Shown piece after piece: positions 1 to 5,946 of a stretch of DNA of 6,610 nucleotides. Numbering within the stretch: position 1 is the first letter of the stretch; the number at the start of each line of letters is the position of its first letter. Position numbers and translations under genes: made by a program. The notes under the pieces were generated by a model. That model ran no database searches and was not told the DNA's origin. It saw only the letters and a program-made list of their open reading frames with translations. Source of the stretch: Propionibacteriaceae bacterium (GTDB taxonomy: Bacteria; Actinomycetota; Actinomycetes; Propionibacteriales; Propionibacteriaceae); contig PMBM01000229.1 in NCBI GenBank assembly GCA_003153855.1, positions 11,649-18,258 of the forward strand, written 5' to 3'.

Positions 1-434
1 GAGGTGACCATCGGCAGCTCCTGTACGGGCTGGTTCGCCGCACGCAGCGCCGCCACGATCGCGTCGAACTGCGCGGTCGACATCAGGGTGTGCTCCTCGT
101 CGGCCACCTGGCTCGCCGACTTTCCGGGGGCGTAGATGAGCTCGCGCGGGAGGACGTCGCGGTTCGACATCACGTAGTCGAACAGGGCCTCGGGCAGGCT
201 CAGCGCCGCGTCGGCCCGCGTCTGGCTCACCGTGGTCATACGGATCTCGCCCGTGGTCTTGTACGTGGTGATGCCGTCGATCTGGATGACCGGGGTGCCG
301 TCGGTGGCTCCGAGCACGTCGTACGTGGCACCAGGGGTCCAGGCGACGAACGGGATGGGGGCGAACGCGATGACAGCTGCCAGTGCGATGAAGATGACGG
401 AGGACACGACTGCGGTCCAGGTCTGACGGGTCAC
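1..434 (-). CDS. YlbL-type PDZ-domain membrane protein (Lon-like secreted protease), N-terminal part
   Basis: Partial gene: 144 codons plus two bases, running off the left edge. Reading the minus strand from a GTG at 434 gives a short basic N-terminus (MTRQTW), one hydrophobic segment at about residues 7-31, then extracytoplasmic sequence. That sequence carries the family signature TPGATYDVLG (33-42), a GEIRMTTVS strand (62-70), and an ELIYAPGKS stretch (98-106). These match the N-terminal region of actinobacterial YlbL proteins such as M. tuberculosis Rv3194c, where a signal anchor is followed by a PDZ domain and a C-terminal Lon-type serine/lysine protease domain. The PDZ core and the catalytic domain would lie outside the window. 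The start is uncertain: GTG at 440 is also in frame, but GAGG lies 7 nt before the GTG at 434 and only 1 nt before the one at 440, so 434 is preferred. The gene is divergent from the DUF2342 gene, as in mycobacteria. The identification is from motifs remembered from the family, not from a search. Confidence 0.88.
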   Translation of the reverse strand, partial: MTRQTWTAVVSSVIFIALAAVIAFAPIPFVAWTPGATYDVLGATDGTPVIQIDGITTYKTTGEIRMTTVSQTRADAALSLPEALFDYVMSNRDVLPRELIYAPGKSASQVADEEHTLMSTAQFDAIVAALRAANQPVQELPMVT

Positions 435-522
435 CGGCACACCTCGCCACGAGCGCACAGGCTGCGCCCGCGATCGACGATCCGGTGACAGCGTGACATG
501 CGATGCAATGTACCCGAGTAGA

Positions 523-554
523 CCCTCGACCGGAGTGCGGCGCCGCGTCGAGGG
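523..554. repeat. Inverted repeat in the divergent PDZ/DUF2342 promoter region
   Basis: CCCTCGAC (523-530) and GTCGAGGG (547-554) are perfect 8-bp arms. The 16-bp spacer ends in a second palindrome, GCGGCGCCGC (537-546). The repeat sits in the only intergenic space between two divergent genes, 57 bases before the downstream start codon. It could be a regulator binding site or a hairpin. No U-rich tract follows on either strand, so I do not call it a terminator. No convincing -35/-10 pair was found for either gene; TACGCT (577-582, plus) and TACATT (507-512, minus) are weak -10 candidates. Confidence 0.45.
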
Positions 555-599
555 GCCCACGACTGGCTCGCACGGGTACGCTTCTAGATGCGTGAGATG

Positions 600-605
600 A
601 AGGAG
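600..605 (+). promoter_or_regulatory. Ribosome binding site that sets the DUF2342 start
   Basis: AAGGAG, then a 6-base spacer, then ATG at 612. An in-frame ATG at 588 and another at 597 lie upstream, but neither has a comparable Shine-Dalgarno sequence, and the AAGGAG itself would be inside the longer reading frame. The start at 612 is therefore preferred. Confidence 0.8.
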
Positions 606-611
606 TCGCCC

Positions 612-1976
612 ATGGTCAACAGTCCCGACGACGACGAGGGCGACGAGGTGCCCGAGGGCCCGTTCGGCTCAGAGAACCTGCCGTTCGAGGAGATCTTCGC
701 CTCGCTCGGAATCCCCCTGCCTCGCGAGGGCGAGCCGATCGACGTACAGGCTCTGCTCGCCTCGCTTCAGAACGTCATGGCACGGTCGGGACAGGCGATG
801 ACCACCGACGGCGGCGGCGTGAACTGGGTGTTCGCCAAGGACATGGCGCGCAAGGTCGTCGCGTCGCTGGGCCCGGACCCGACGCCGTCGAGCCGGCAGC
901 GCCACGACATCGCCGACTCCGTCCACCTCGCAGAGCTGTGGCTCAACGACGCCACGATCTTCCCCGCCGTCGCCGCGCCGCCCGCTGCCTGGAGCCGCGC
1001 TGAGTGGGTGGAGAACACCATGACGACCTGGCAGACGATGGTGGAGCCCATCGTCTCGACGATCGCAACCTCATTGGGTGAGGTCATGACGAAACGCATC
1101 AGCGACGAGCCGGAGCTCGCCGGGATGCAGCAGATGTTCCAGCCGATGCTGCAGCAGTCCGCGTCGAGCATGTTCGGCGTCCAGTTCGGACAAGCGCTCG
1201 GCAAGCTCGCAACCGAAGTGGTCTCGGCGACGGAAGTCTCGATGCCCCTGCTCACGAGGCCTCAGGTCGCGCTTCTTCCGACCAACCTCGCCGCGTTCGG
1301 CGACGGTCTGGATCTGGCCGAGCGGGACATCATGCTCTACCTCAGCCTCCGTGAGGCGGCCAGGCAGCGCCTGTTCGCCGACGTCGGTTGGCTGGGTCCG
1401 CAGCTGGTCGCCTTCGTCCAGCACTACGCCCGCGAGATCACCGTCGACCTGAGTGCCCTCGAAGAGTCTTTCGACGGCATGGGCGGCGACCCGATGTCGA
1501 TGAACGACCTGGCGGAGCTGGGCACCGAGATGAGCAAGAGCCTCTTCTCGCCGCAGCGCACGCCAGAGCAGGCCGAGGTCCTCGGACGCCTGGAGACGTT
1601 GCTGGCGCTGGTGGAGGGCTGGGTGGACGACGTCGTCGCGCAGGCCACGATCCGCTTCATGCCGTCCGCTGGGCCGTTGGCCGAGACCATCCGTCGCCGG
1701 CGCGCCAGCGGTGGCCCGGCCGAGCAGGTGTTCTCGTCACTCGTCGGGCTCGAGCTGCGCCCGCGCCGTACGAGGGATGCCGCCAACCTCTGGGCAGCGC
1801 TGCGAGCAGCGCGCGGCGTGGAAGGCCGAGACGCCGTCTGGCACCACCCCGACACCATGCCGTCGGCCCACGACCTCGACGACCCTCTGGGCTTCGTCAG
1901 CGGCGACACCAACCACAGCAACGACGATCTCGACGCCGAACTGGCGAAGCTGCTGGACGAGGAGCGCGGAGAGTAG
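612..1976 (+). CDS. DUF2342 / zincin_2-type protein (Rv3195-like), possibly missing metal ligands
   Basis: 454 residues from the ATG at 612. The protein has an acidic N-terminus, a helical central region, and a C-terminal block highly typical of the actinobacterial DUF2342 family (annotated as zinc-dependent metalloprotease or putative hydrolase). Visible signatures are LREAARQRLF (246-255), LALVEGWVDDVV (331-342), RRRRASGGPAEQVF (361-374), GLELRPRRTRDAANLW (379-394), GRDAVWHHPD (405-414) and DLDDPLGF (421-428). No signal peptide or membrane helix is seen, so it is probably cytosolic. The family's enzymatic activity is unproven and no substrate is known; the fold assignment is by homology. 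There is no HExxH motif. From memory, relatives read EAAHxRLFxHVPWL where this protein has EAARQRLFADVGWL (248-261), so candidate metal ligands may be lost. It is divergent from the PDZ protease gene, the same pairing as Rv3194c/Rv3195, which suggests an envelope-linked or proteolysis-related role. It ends 7 bases from the convergent peptidase gene. Confidence 0.88.
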   Translation: MVNSPDDDEGDEVPEGPFGSENLPFEEIFASLGIPLPREGEPIDVQALLASLQNVMARSGQAMTTDGGGVNWVFAKDMARKVVASLGPDPTPSSRQRHDIADSVHLAELWLNDATIFPAVAAPPAAWSRAEWVENTMTTWQTMVEPIVSTIATSLGEVMTKRISDEPELAGMQQMFQPMLQQSASSMFGVQFGQALGKLATEVVSATEVSMPLLTRPQVALLPTNLAAFGDGLDLAERDIMLYLSLREAARQRLFADVGWLGPQLVAFVQHYAREITVDLSALEESFDGMGGDPMSMNDLAELGTEMSKSLFSPQRTPEQAEVLGRLETLLALVEGWVDDVVAQATIRFMPSAGPLAETIRRRRASGGPAEQVFSSLVGLELRPRRTRDAANLWAALRAARGVEGRDAVWHHPDTMPSAHDLDDPLGFVSGDTNHSNDDLDAELAKLLDEERGE

Positions 1977-1983
1977 CGGTCCA

Positions 1984-2562
1984 CTAGTCGCCGACGCCTC
2001 CTGACAGCTCGTCGGCCTCATCGACGTCCGCGGGCCACCTCTCGTCAGGGTTGGCGAGAGCGTGCGCGACGCCGTGAAGGAACCCGACCGCTCGGTCGTG
2101 GGCGGGATAGCGACGTACGAGGTCGTGGAACCGCGGCGAGTGGTTCGCCTCCTCGAGGTGGACCAGCTCGTGGAACAGCACGTAGTCGATCACCCACGAC
2201 GGCATGGACTGGAGCCGACTGCTCAGACGGATCTCGCCGGTCGTCGTGGTGCACGACCCCCATCGCCGGTTCTGTCGCGTCGACCACGTGACGCTGGTCA
2301 GCCTGGGCAGCAGGTTCAGATCGCCCGCCAGCTGCTTGGCGAGGCGGACCGCGGCCAGTTCGAGGGCCGCGTCGCTCCGCCGCCTGCCGCCGGCCTCACG
2401 AGCCCGTACACGCTCGATGAGCTTCGGGACGAGCCGCTCGTACTCACGCACCGGAAGCGTCGCCGGCACGAGCACGACGATCTTGTCGCCGTCCCTGCGC
2501 GCCTGAAGGGTGCGCCGCCGCTTCGCGCTGCGGCGGATCACCACGTCCTCGGGCAGATCCAT
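1984..2562 (-). CDS. YgjP-like (SprT/M48-type) zinc metallopeptidase
   Basis: 192 residues from the ATG at 2562. The N-terminal half has the strand-rich sequence seen in YgjP/DUF45 proteins (DVVIRRSAKRRRTLQARR, residues 7-23, then DKIVVLVPA, 26-34). The C-terminal half carries the family core: NRRWGSC (98-104), a GEIRLSSRL strand (109-117), and the zinc motif HELVH (131-135) followed by NHSPRFH (140-146 region). H131, H135 and the downstream H141 or H145 are likely zinc ligands, and E132 the general base. All expected catalytic residues are present, and the length is close to the shorter end of the family. No signal peptide is seen, so it is probably cytosolic. The substrate is unknown. An in-frame ATG at 2592 would add ten residues, but it has no ribosome binding site. 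ATG 2562 has AAGGGA about 10 bases upstream and a GGAG directly adjacent, so the start remains somewhat uncertain. The C-terminal tail is acidic and probably disordered. Confidence 0.9.
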   Translation of the reverse strand: MDLPEDVVIRRSAKRRRTLQARRDGDKIVVLVPATLPVREYERLVPKLIERVRAREAGGRRRSDAALELAAVRLAKQLAGDLNLLPRLTSVTWSTRQNRRWGSCTTTTGEIRLSSRLQSMPSWVIDYVLFHELVHLEEANHSPRFHDLVRRYPAHDRAVGFLHGVAHALANPDERWPADVDEADELSGGVGD

Positions 2563-2849
2563 CTCCGGAGTCCCTTTCGTCACCACCAGCATGGCAGCAC
2601 GACGGACAGTCGATCTTGACCGAGACTCCGCGCCATCGATACTGTTCTGTCCCGACAGGGTTCTCAGGTCGTCCGTTCGCAGGGGAAGGCAAACGGTTCG
2701 ATCGGGAACCCTGTTTCACGTCCCAGATGCGTCCACGAAGGCAGCCGCAGCGCGAAAGTTGGCGCGTCCGCGTGCACTGAGGGCCAACCCCCCGTAGAGT
2801 ACGCAGCCAGGAAACACGACGCCGGTCACCCCTGATCGACGTCGCGGAC
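2563..2849. other. Divergent intergenic region with small inverted repeats
   Basis: Almost 290 bases between the divergent peptidase and DUF5679 genes. I see no gene: the open frames here lack family motifs and ribosome binding sites. Two small inverted repeats are visible: CTGTC-CC-GACAG at 2647-2658 and GGTTC-GATCGG-GAACC at 2695-2710. TAGAGT at 2795-2800 (plus) is a plausible -10 for the DUF5679 gene, 65 bases before its start, but I found no matching -35 hexamer. Local base composition is a little less GC-rich than the genes, as expected for a promoter region. Confidence 0.4.
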
Positions 2850-2856
2850 AAGGAGG
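2850..2856 (+). promoter_or_regulatory. Strong ribosome binding site for the DUF5679 gene
   Basis: AAGGAGG is a perfect Shine-Dalgarno match, with a 4-base spacer before the GTG at 2861. It supports this small gene, which is too short to be judged by length alone, and suggests efficient translation. Confidence 0.85.
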
Positions 2857-2860
2857 AATT

Positions 2861-3022
2861 GTGGCCGACACGACCTACACGGGTGAGTTCTACTGCGTGA
2901 AGTGCAAGGCAAAGCGCGAGGCGACCGGAAACATCGTGGTCAGCGAGAACGGCACCCGCATGGCCAAGGGCAAGTGCCCCGTCTGTGGCACCAACCTCAA
3001 CCGGATCCTCGGCAAGGCCTGA
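2861..3022 (+). CDS. Small DUF5679-type zinc-ribbon protein (Rv3196A-like)
   Basis: 53 residues from a GTG start. Two CxxC knuckles, CVKC (residues 12-15) and CPVC (39-42), are separated by a basic stretch with ENGTRMAKGKC (29-39). This is the pattern of the DUF5679 family and of the zinc-ribbon units at the C-terminus of topoisomerase I. The four cysteines very likely bind one zinc ion. The ending NLNRILGKA is typical of the family as I remember it. Function is unknown; such ribbons usually contact nucleic acid or protein. The gene has an excellent ribosome binding site and its own downstream terminator, so it appears to be a monocistronic, well-expressed unit between the peptidase and the E1-like gene. 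The small size means it is easily missed. The position matches the small ORF next to Rv3196 in mycobacteria. Confidence 0.88.
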   Translation: MADTTYTGEFYCVKCKAKREATGNIVVSENGTRMAKGKCPVCGTNLNRILGKA

Positions 3023-3040
3023 TCCGGCTCTAGAGCGTCA

Positions 3041-3070
3041 GGGGGCGAGACCTACGGTCTCGTCCCCTTC
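3041..3070 (+). terminator. Hairpin terminator after the DUF5679 gene
   Basis: A 12-bp stem pairs 3041-3052 with 3056-3067 (GGGGGCGAGACC with GGTCTCGTCCCC, one G-U pair) across a 3-base TAC loop, 18 bases after the stop codon. It is followed by TTCGCCGTTTCTC, a modest T-rich run. The position and stem strength support an intrinsic terminator for the plus strand. It implies that the E1-like gene downstream has its own promoter, which I could not identify. Confidence 0.8.
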
Positions 3071-3160
3071 GCCGTTTCTCGGTGTTGTCCGTGATGGCTC
3101 GGATGTTGGCGCCCCTGTGACACGCCTTCCATCTCTTCGTGGGCCGCGACAACATGGGGC

Positions 3161-4081
3161 ATGACCCTCCCCCACCGCCCATCTCCACCCCGCAGGACTC
3201 GCGGAGACATGGTCCTCGTCTGGCGCGACCACACCACGCTGCAGGTCGGCATCGACGACGACGTCCTGGTGCTCGAGCCCGTGCCGCGGACGGCTGACAC
3301 TCTCCTCCGCTCCCTCATGCAGCCTGACGGGTCCACCGAGCACGAGCCTGGCGACATCCTCTGGCGGGACTGGCTCCTGGCGAGGCTCGACGAGCACGGT
3401 CGTCTCGCGGAACGGTCTGCCGCGGTACCGATACGCGTCCTCGGCAGCGGGCGGGTCGCGGGGCGGATCGCCTCGGCCCTGCTCGACCTCGGCCACACGA
3501 TCCACGTGAGAGACCCGTCCCAGGCGTCGGACCGGCGGAGTGGCGCTGAGCGCCTGGTGGGTCATCTGCGCCGTTCCCCGGGCCGCCAGGGTCAACGCGC
3601 GACGGTCGATGCCGGCGACGACGTGGCGCTCACCGTCGTGTGCACCGGTACGTGCGAACCGGACCGCAGCCTCACCGACGCGCTCACCCGGGACCGTGAC
3701 CCGTACATCGTGCTGCGCACGCGTCCTGGCACGGCCGTCGCCGGGCCACTCGTCGTACCGCCGGACACGTCCTGCCTGCGCTGTGCCGACCTGTGGCGGG
3801 CGGAGGCGGACCCCGTCTGGCCGCGTCTGGCCGCTCAGCTCGCCCATCGGCAGGCTCCCGACGACCCCGTGCTGGACGCGTGGGTCACGGCCCTGGGCCT
3901 CGCTCAGATCGTCGCGTTCCTGTTCGGAGAGGCCGGCGAGCTGCGCTCCCGAACTCTCACGCTGGCCAGCGACACGGGCCGTACGACGCTGCGGGTGTGG
4001 CCCCCGCACCCACGGTGTTCGTGCCACGTTGTGGGGCGCGAGTCCCCTTTGTTGTCGGTGGCGGACAGAATGGGGGCATGA
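3161..4081 (+). CDS. E1/ThiF-like protein related to TOMM (azole RiPP) cyclodehydratase partners (Rv3196-like)
   Basis: 306 residues from the ATG at 3161. After a basic, proline-rich lead-in, VWRDHTTLQVGID (20-32) starts the small N-terminal domain seen in bacteriocin/TOMM cyclodehydratase-type proteins. A Rossmann segment follows, IRVLGSGRVAGRIASALLDL (91-110, GxGxxxG), then IVLRTRPGTAVAGPLVVP (183-200). Paired cysteines C205/C208 (CLRC) and C286/C288 (CSC) match the structural zinc site of E1-like enzymes. The usual arginine and aspartate adenylation signature is not evident, so ATP-dependent activation is doubtful. Related proteins in RiPP clusters bind precursor peptides and pass them to YcaO, but no YcaO, precursor or oxidase gene is visible here, so the role is unknown. 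The start is uncertain: ATG 3161 has only GGGG next to it. ATG 3209 (shortening to 290 residues, just before the conserved block) is possible. The stop overlaps the start of the kinase gene (ATGA), implying translational coupling. Confidence 0.78.
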   Translation: MTLPHRPSPPRRTRGDMVLVWRDHTTLQVGIDDDVLVLEPVPRTADTLLRSLMQPDGSTEHEPGDILWRDWLLARLDEHGRLAERSAAVPIRVLGSGRVAGRIASALLDLGHTIHVRDPSQASDRRSGAERLVGHLRRSPGRQGQRATVDAGDDVALTVVCTGTCEPDRSLTDALTRDRDPYIVLRTRPGTAVAGPLVVPPDTSCLRCADLWRAEADPVWPRLAAQLAHRQAPDDPVLDAWVTALGLAQIVAFLFGEAGELRSRTLTLASDTGRTTLRVWPPHPRCSCHVVGRESPLLSVADRMGA

Positions 4082-5421
4082 CCGGCGACGAAGCAGACAG
4101 CGAGGCTGTGGAGCACGACCGCGTCCCGACCTCGAGCTTCGCACGGGGAGCGAGGATGCTCGGCCTGCCCCTCGGCTACGCCGGACGCGCCACGGTCGGC
4201 TTCGGGCGCCGGCTCATCGGTCACAACGCCGAGACCGTACAGAACGACATGCGCCAGCAGGCGGCATCACAGGTGTTCCGCGTGCTCGGCGAGCTCAAGG
4301 GCGGGGCCATGAAGTTCGGGCAGGCGCTGAGCATGTTCGAGGCCGCCCTTCCCGACGACATTGCGGGTCCGTACCGGGAGCAGCTCCGACGTCTGCAGGA
4401 CTCCGCACCGCCGATGCCGATGTCGCGCCTCGAGGCCGTGCTCCAGCGGGAGCTGGGCGACAACTGGCACTCGCTCTTCAGCGACTTCGGACGCCGCCCC
4501 ACGGCGTCGGCCTCGATCGGGCAGGTGCATCGCGCGACGTGGGCTGCCACCGGCCAACAGGTCGCGGTGAAGATCCAGTACCCGGGCGCCGACGCGGCCC
4601 TCGAGAGCGACCTCGCCCAGATCGGTCGGCTCGCGTCCGTGATGGCTCCTCTCACGGGCAGCATGGACATGAAGGCGCTGACCGCCGAGATCGCGGAGCG
4701 GATCCGCGAGGAGGTGGACTACCTCAAGGAGGCCGAGCACCAGTCGCTCGCCGCGGCGGCGTTCGCCGGGGACCACGAGTTCGTCGTGCCCGAGGTGCTC
4801 GCGGCCACCCCGCGCGTCCTCGTCAGTGCGTGGCTGGATGGCGCGAAGCTCAACGCCGTCGGCGAATGGGACGAGGAACGCCGGAACGCCGTCGGCCTCT
4901 CGTACGTACGGTTCCTCTTCTCAGGACCGCACCGAGCCGGCGTCCTGCACGCGGACCCGCACCCCGGCAACTTCCTGGTCCTCGACGACGGGCGCCTCGG
5001 GATCGTCGACTGGGGGCTCGTGGCAAGCCTGCCCGACGGGCTGCCGGAGCCGATGGGCCGCCTGATCCGGACCGCGCTGCACGGCAACGCCGAGGACGTG
5101 GCGGACGGGCTGCGGTCGGAGGGCCTGCTGGTCGGTGACGTGAACGCGGACGATCTGCTGGCCTACCTCGCGCCCTTCGTGGAACCCGCCCGCGGTGACG
5201 ACTTCCACTTCACGCGCGACTGGATGCGAGGTCAGTACGAGCGGCTCATGTCGGAGGGTCACTCAGGCGACAACGTGATGATGAAGCTCAACGTGCCGCC
5301 GGTGTATGCGCTGATCCACCGTGTCTGGATGGGCGGCATCGCCGTCTTATCGCAGCTCGACGTCCGGGCCCGGTTCGCCGACGTGCTCACCGAGTACCTG
5401 CCAGGTTTCGCCGCGCCCTGA
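4078..5421 (+). CDS. ABC1/UbiB-family atypical kinase (AarF-like, Rv3197-like)
   Basis: 447 residues, from my memory the same length as M. tuberculosis Rv3197. All ABC1 family marks are present in order: KFGQ (79-82, the KxGQ motif of the N-terminal extension), SASIGQVH (144-151, the alanine/serine-rich loop that replaces the usual glycine loop), VAVKIQYPG (162-170, lysine K165), EVDYLKEAE (212-220, ExD), the catalytic HADPHPGN (291-298) and DWG (311-313) in place of DFG. No transmembrane segment is obvious at the C-terminus, unlike UbiB. Family members are atypical kinases or ATPases tied to quinone and lipid metabolism; the substrate here is unknown. Rv3197 has been linked to macrolide tolerance, which I recall but cannot verify. 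The start at 4078 is chosen because it overlaps the upstream stop (ATGA), has GGGGG just upstream, and begins the family sequence; an in-frame extension to 3793 would read through the E1-like gene and lacks homology. Confidence 0.93.
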   Translation: MTGDEADSEAVEHDRVPTSSFARGARMLGLPLGYAGRATVGFGRRLIGHNAETVQNDMRQQAASQVFRVLGELKGGAMKFGQALSMFEAALPDDIAGPYREQLRRLQDSAPPMPMSRLEAVLQRELGDNWHSLFSDFGRRPTASASIGQVHRATWAATGQQVAVKIQYPGADAALESDLAQIGRLASVMAPLTGSMDMKALTAEIAERIREEVDYLKEAEHQSLAAAAFAGDHEFVVPEVLAATPRVLVSAWLDGAKLNAVGEWDEERRNAVGLSYVRFLFSGPHRAGVLHADPHPGNFLVLDDGRLGIVDWGLVASLPDGLPEPMGRLIRTALHGNAEDVADGLRSEGLLVGDVNADDLLAYLAPFVEPARGDDFHFTRDWMRGQYERLMSEGHSGDNVMMKLNVPPVYALIHRVWMGGIAVLSQLDVRARFADVLTEYLPGFAAP

Positions 5422-5437
5422 CCTCCGGACAGAGCAA

Positions 5438-5464
5438 GACCCGGACCAGTTACCGGTCCGGGTC
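5438..5464. terminator. Bidirectional terminator between the kinase gene and whiB7
   Basis: Perfect 10-bp stem GACCCGGACC (5438-5447) / GGTCCGGGTC (5455-5464) with a 7-base loop. It lies 16 bases after the kinase stop on the plus strand and 15 bases after the whiB7 stop on the minus strand. On the minus strand it is followed by TTGCTCTGT, a T-rich run. On the plus strand GTGCGTTGTG follows, so termination there is probably weaker. It serves two convergent genes. Confidence 0.85.
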
Positions 5465-5479
5465 GTGCGTTGTGCGGGC

Positions 5480-5797
5480 TCACGCGGCGGCGACTTCGCG
5501 CCTCGGCAGCTCGATCGCCGGTTCGGGCTCGACGACCTTGCGGGGACGCCCCCGCGGCCTCTTGCGGGCTACGACCTCGCCGGCGATGAAGAGCTGACCG
5601 CCCCACACGCCGTGAGGTTCGCGCCTCTCCAAGGCACCGGCCAGGCACTCCTGCCTCAGGGGGCAAGGACCGCACACCAGCTTGGCGAGCTCGATGTCGG
5701 ACGGGGACTCGGCGAAGAACAGCTCCGGGTTCTCATCGGTGCACGGCATGGCGACCTGGGCTTCGAAGGGAGCCATCAGTTCGAGAAGAAGAGTCAT
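5480..5797 (-). CDS. whiB7: WhiB7/WblC, [4Fe-4S] transcription regulator of intrinsic antibiotic resistance
   Basis: 105 residues. Four cysteines in WhiB spacing (C19, C42, C45, C51) bind a [4Fe-4S] cluster, followed by the GVWGG turn (63-67). A basic tail carries RGRPRK (82-87), an AT-hook that distinguishes WhiB7 from other WhiB proteins. The family works with the primary sigma factor by holding region 4 of the sigma factor while the AT-hook grips AT-rich DNA next to -35 elements, and it activates genes for drug efflux, ribosome protection and rRNA modification. The length and the position next to a uvrD2-like helicase gene fit whiB7. All key residues are intact. The start ATG at 5797 has AGGAAG 8 bases upstream; the next ATG (residue 8) has none. 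The last 18 residues (VVEPEPAIELPRREVAAA) form a low-complexity tail. Expression is probably governed by the long leader upstream and by autoregulation. Confidence 0.95.
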   Translation of the reverse strand: MTLLLELMAPFEAQVAMPCTDENPELFFAESPSDIELAKLVCGPCPLRQECLAGALERREPHGVWGGQLFIAGEVVARKRPRGRPRKVVEPEPAIELPRREVAAA

Positions 5798-5805
5798 GGT
5801 GGGTG

Positions 5806-5811
5806 CTTCCT
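5806..5811 (-). promoter_or_regulatory. whiB7 ribosome binding site
   Basis: AGGAAG on the minus strand, 8 bases before the whiB7 ATG. It is weaker than the AAGGAG of the upstream leader ORF and sits inside a C- and A-rich, probably unstructured stretch with repeated ACCCACC, which would leave the site accessible. Confidence 0.6.
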
Positions 5812-5853
5812 GGGTGGCGGTTGGTGGGTGGTTCTGGTCCCGGGAAGCACGAA

Positions 5854-5887
5854 GGCCGTGAATCCCGGTGATCTGGGTTTCACGGCC
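5854..5887 (-). terminator. Leader hairpin (putative attenuator) upstream of whiB7
   Basis: Nine perfect pairs GGCCGTGAA / TTCACGGCC (5854-5862 and 5879-5887), one T-T mismatch, then three more C-G pairs (5864-5866 with 5875-5877) and an 8-base loop. It lies 24 bases downstream of the leader ORF stop and 57 bases before the whiB7 start. Read on the minus strand it is followed by TTCGTGCTTCCC, only moderately T-rich, so it is a weak or non-canonical intrinsic terminator. Early termination in the leader is a known feature of whiB7 control in mycobacteria and streptomycetes; that this hairpin does it here is inference. Confidence 0.7.
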
Positions 5888-5946
5888 TGGTTTCGCCTGA
5901 TGGTCATGCCATCAATGGGCGCCCCCAGGGGCCAGATCTGTACCGG
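5865..5946 (-). promoter_or_regulatory. Candidate antiterminator pairing in the whiB7 leader
   Basis: On the minus strand CCGGTACAGATCTGG (5946-5932, inside the end of the leader ORF) can pair with CCAGATCACCGG (5876-5865, inner stem and loop of the attenuator hairpin): 7 bp, a 3-base bulge, then 5 bp. The two structures cannot form together without strain. A ribosome finishing the leader ORF would clear or cover the upstream strand and leave the terminator free. A ribosome stalled earlier would leave it free to pair. This pairing is visible in the sequence; its regulatory effect is inferred. Confidence 0.5.

Noticed and set aside
90..488. Plus-strand open frame opposite the PDZ protein
   Set aside because: Shadow frame: the minus strand carries the recognisable YlbL N-terminus with a membrane anchor.
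2695..2710. T-arm-like sequence GGTTCGATCGGGAACC suggesting a tRNA
   Set aside because: No acceptor stem, anticodon arm or D-arm can be built around it.
3793..4077. N-terminal extension of the ABC1 kinase
   Set aside because: The added sequence is off-frame reading of the E1-like gene, has no homology, and the ATGA overlap with GGGGG upstream supports a start at 4078.
3038..4144. Long minus-strand open frame (368 codons) opposite the E1-like gene
   Set aside because: Arginine-rich, no family motif and no ribosome binding site. It is a GC-rich shadow of the plus-strand gene, which has clear E1-like motifs and a coupled downstream gene.
3540..5138. Plus-strand open frame of 532 codons overlapping two genes
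   Set aside because: Very arginine/proline/glycine-rich translation typical of an off-frame reading; the ABC1 kinase motifs lie in another frame.
5798..5832. G-rich plus-strand run before whiB7 (GGTGGG repeats), possible G-quadruplex
   Set aside because: The runs are mostly two to three G with irregular spacing. It is more simply explained as the complement of an unstructured ACC-rich leader segment.
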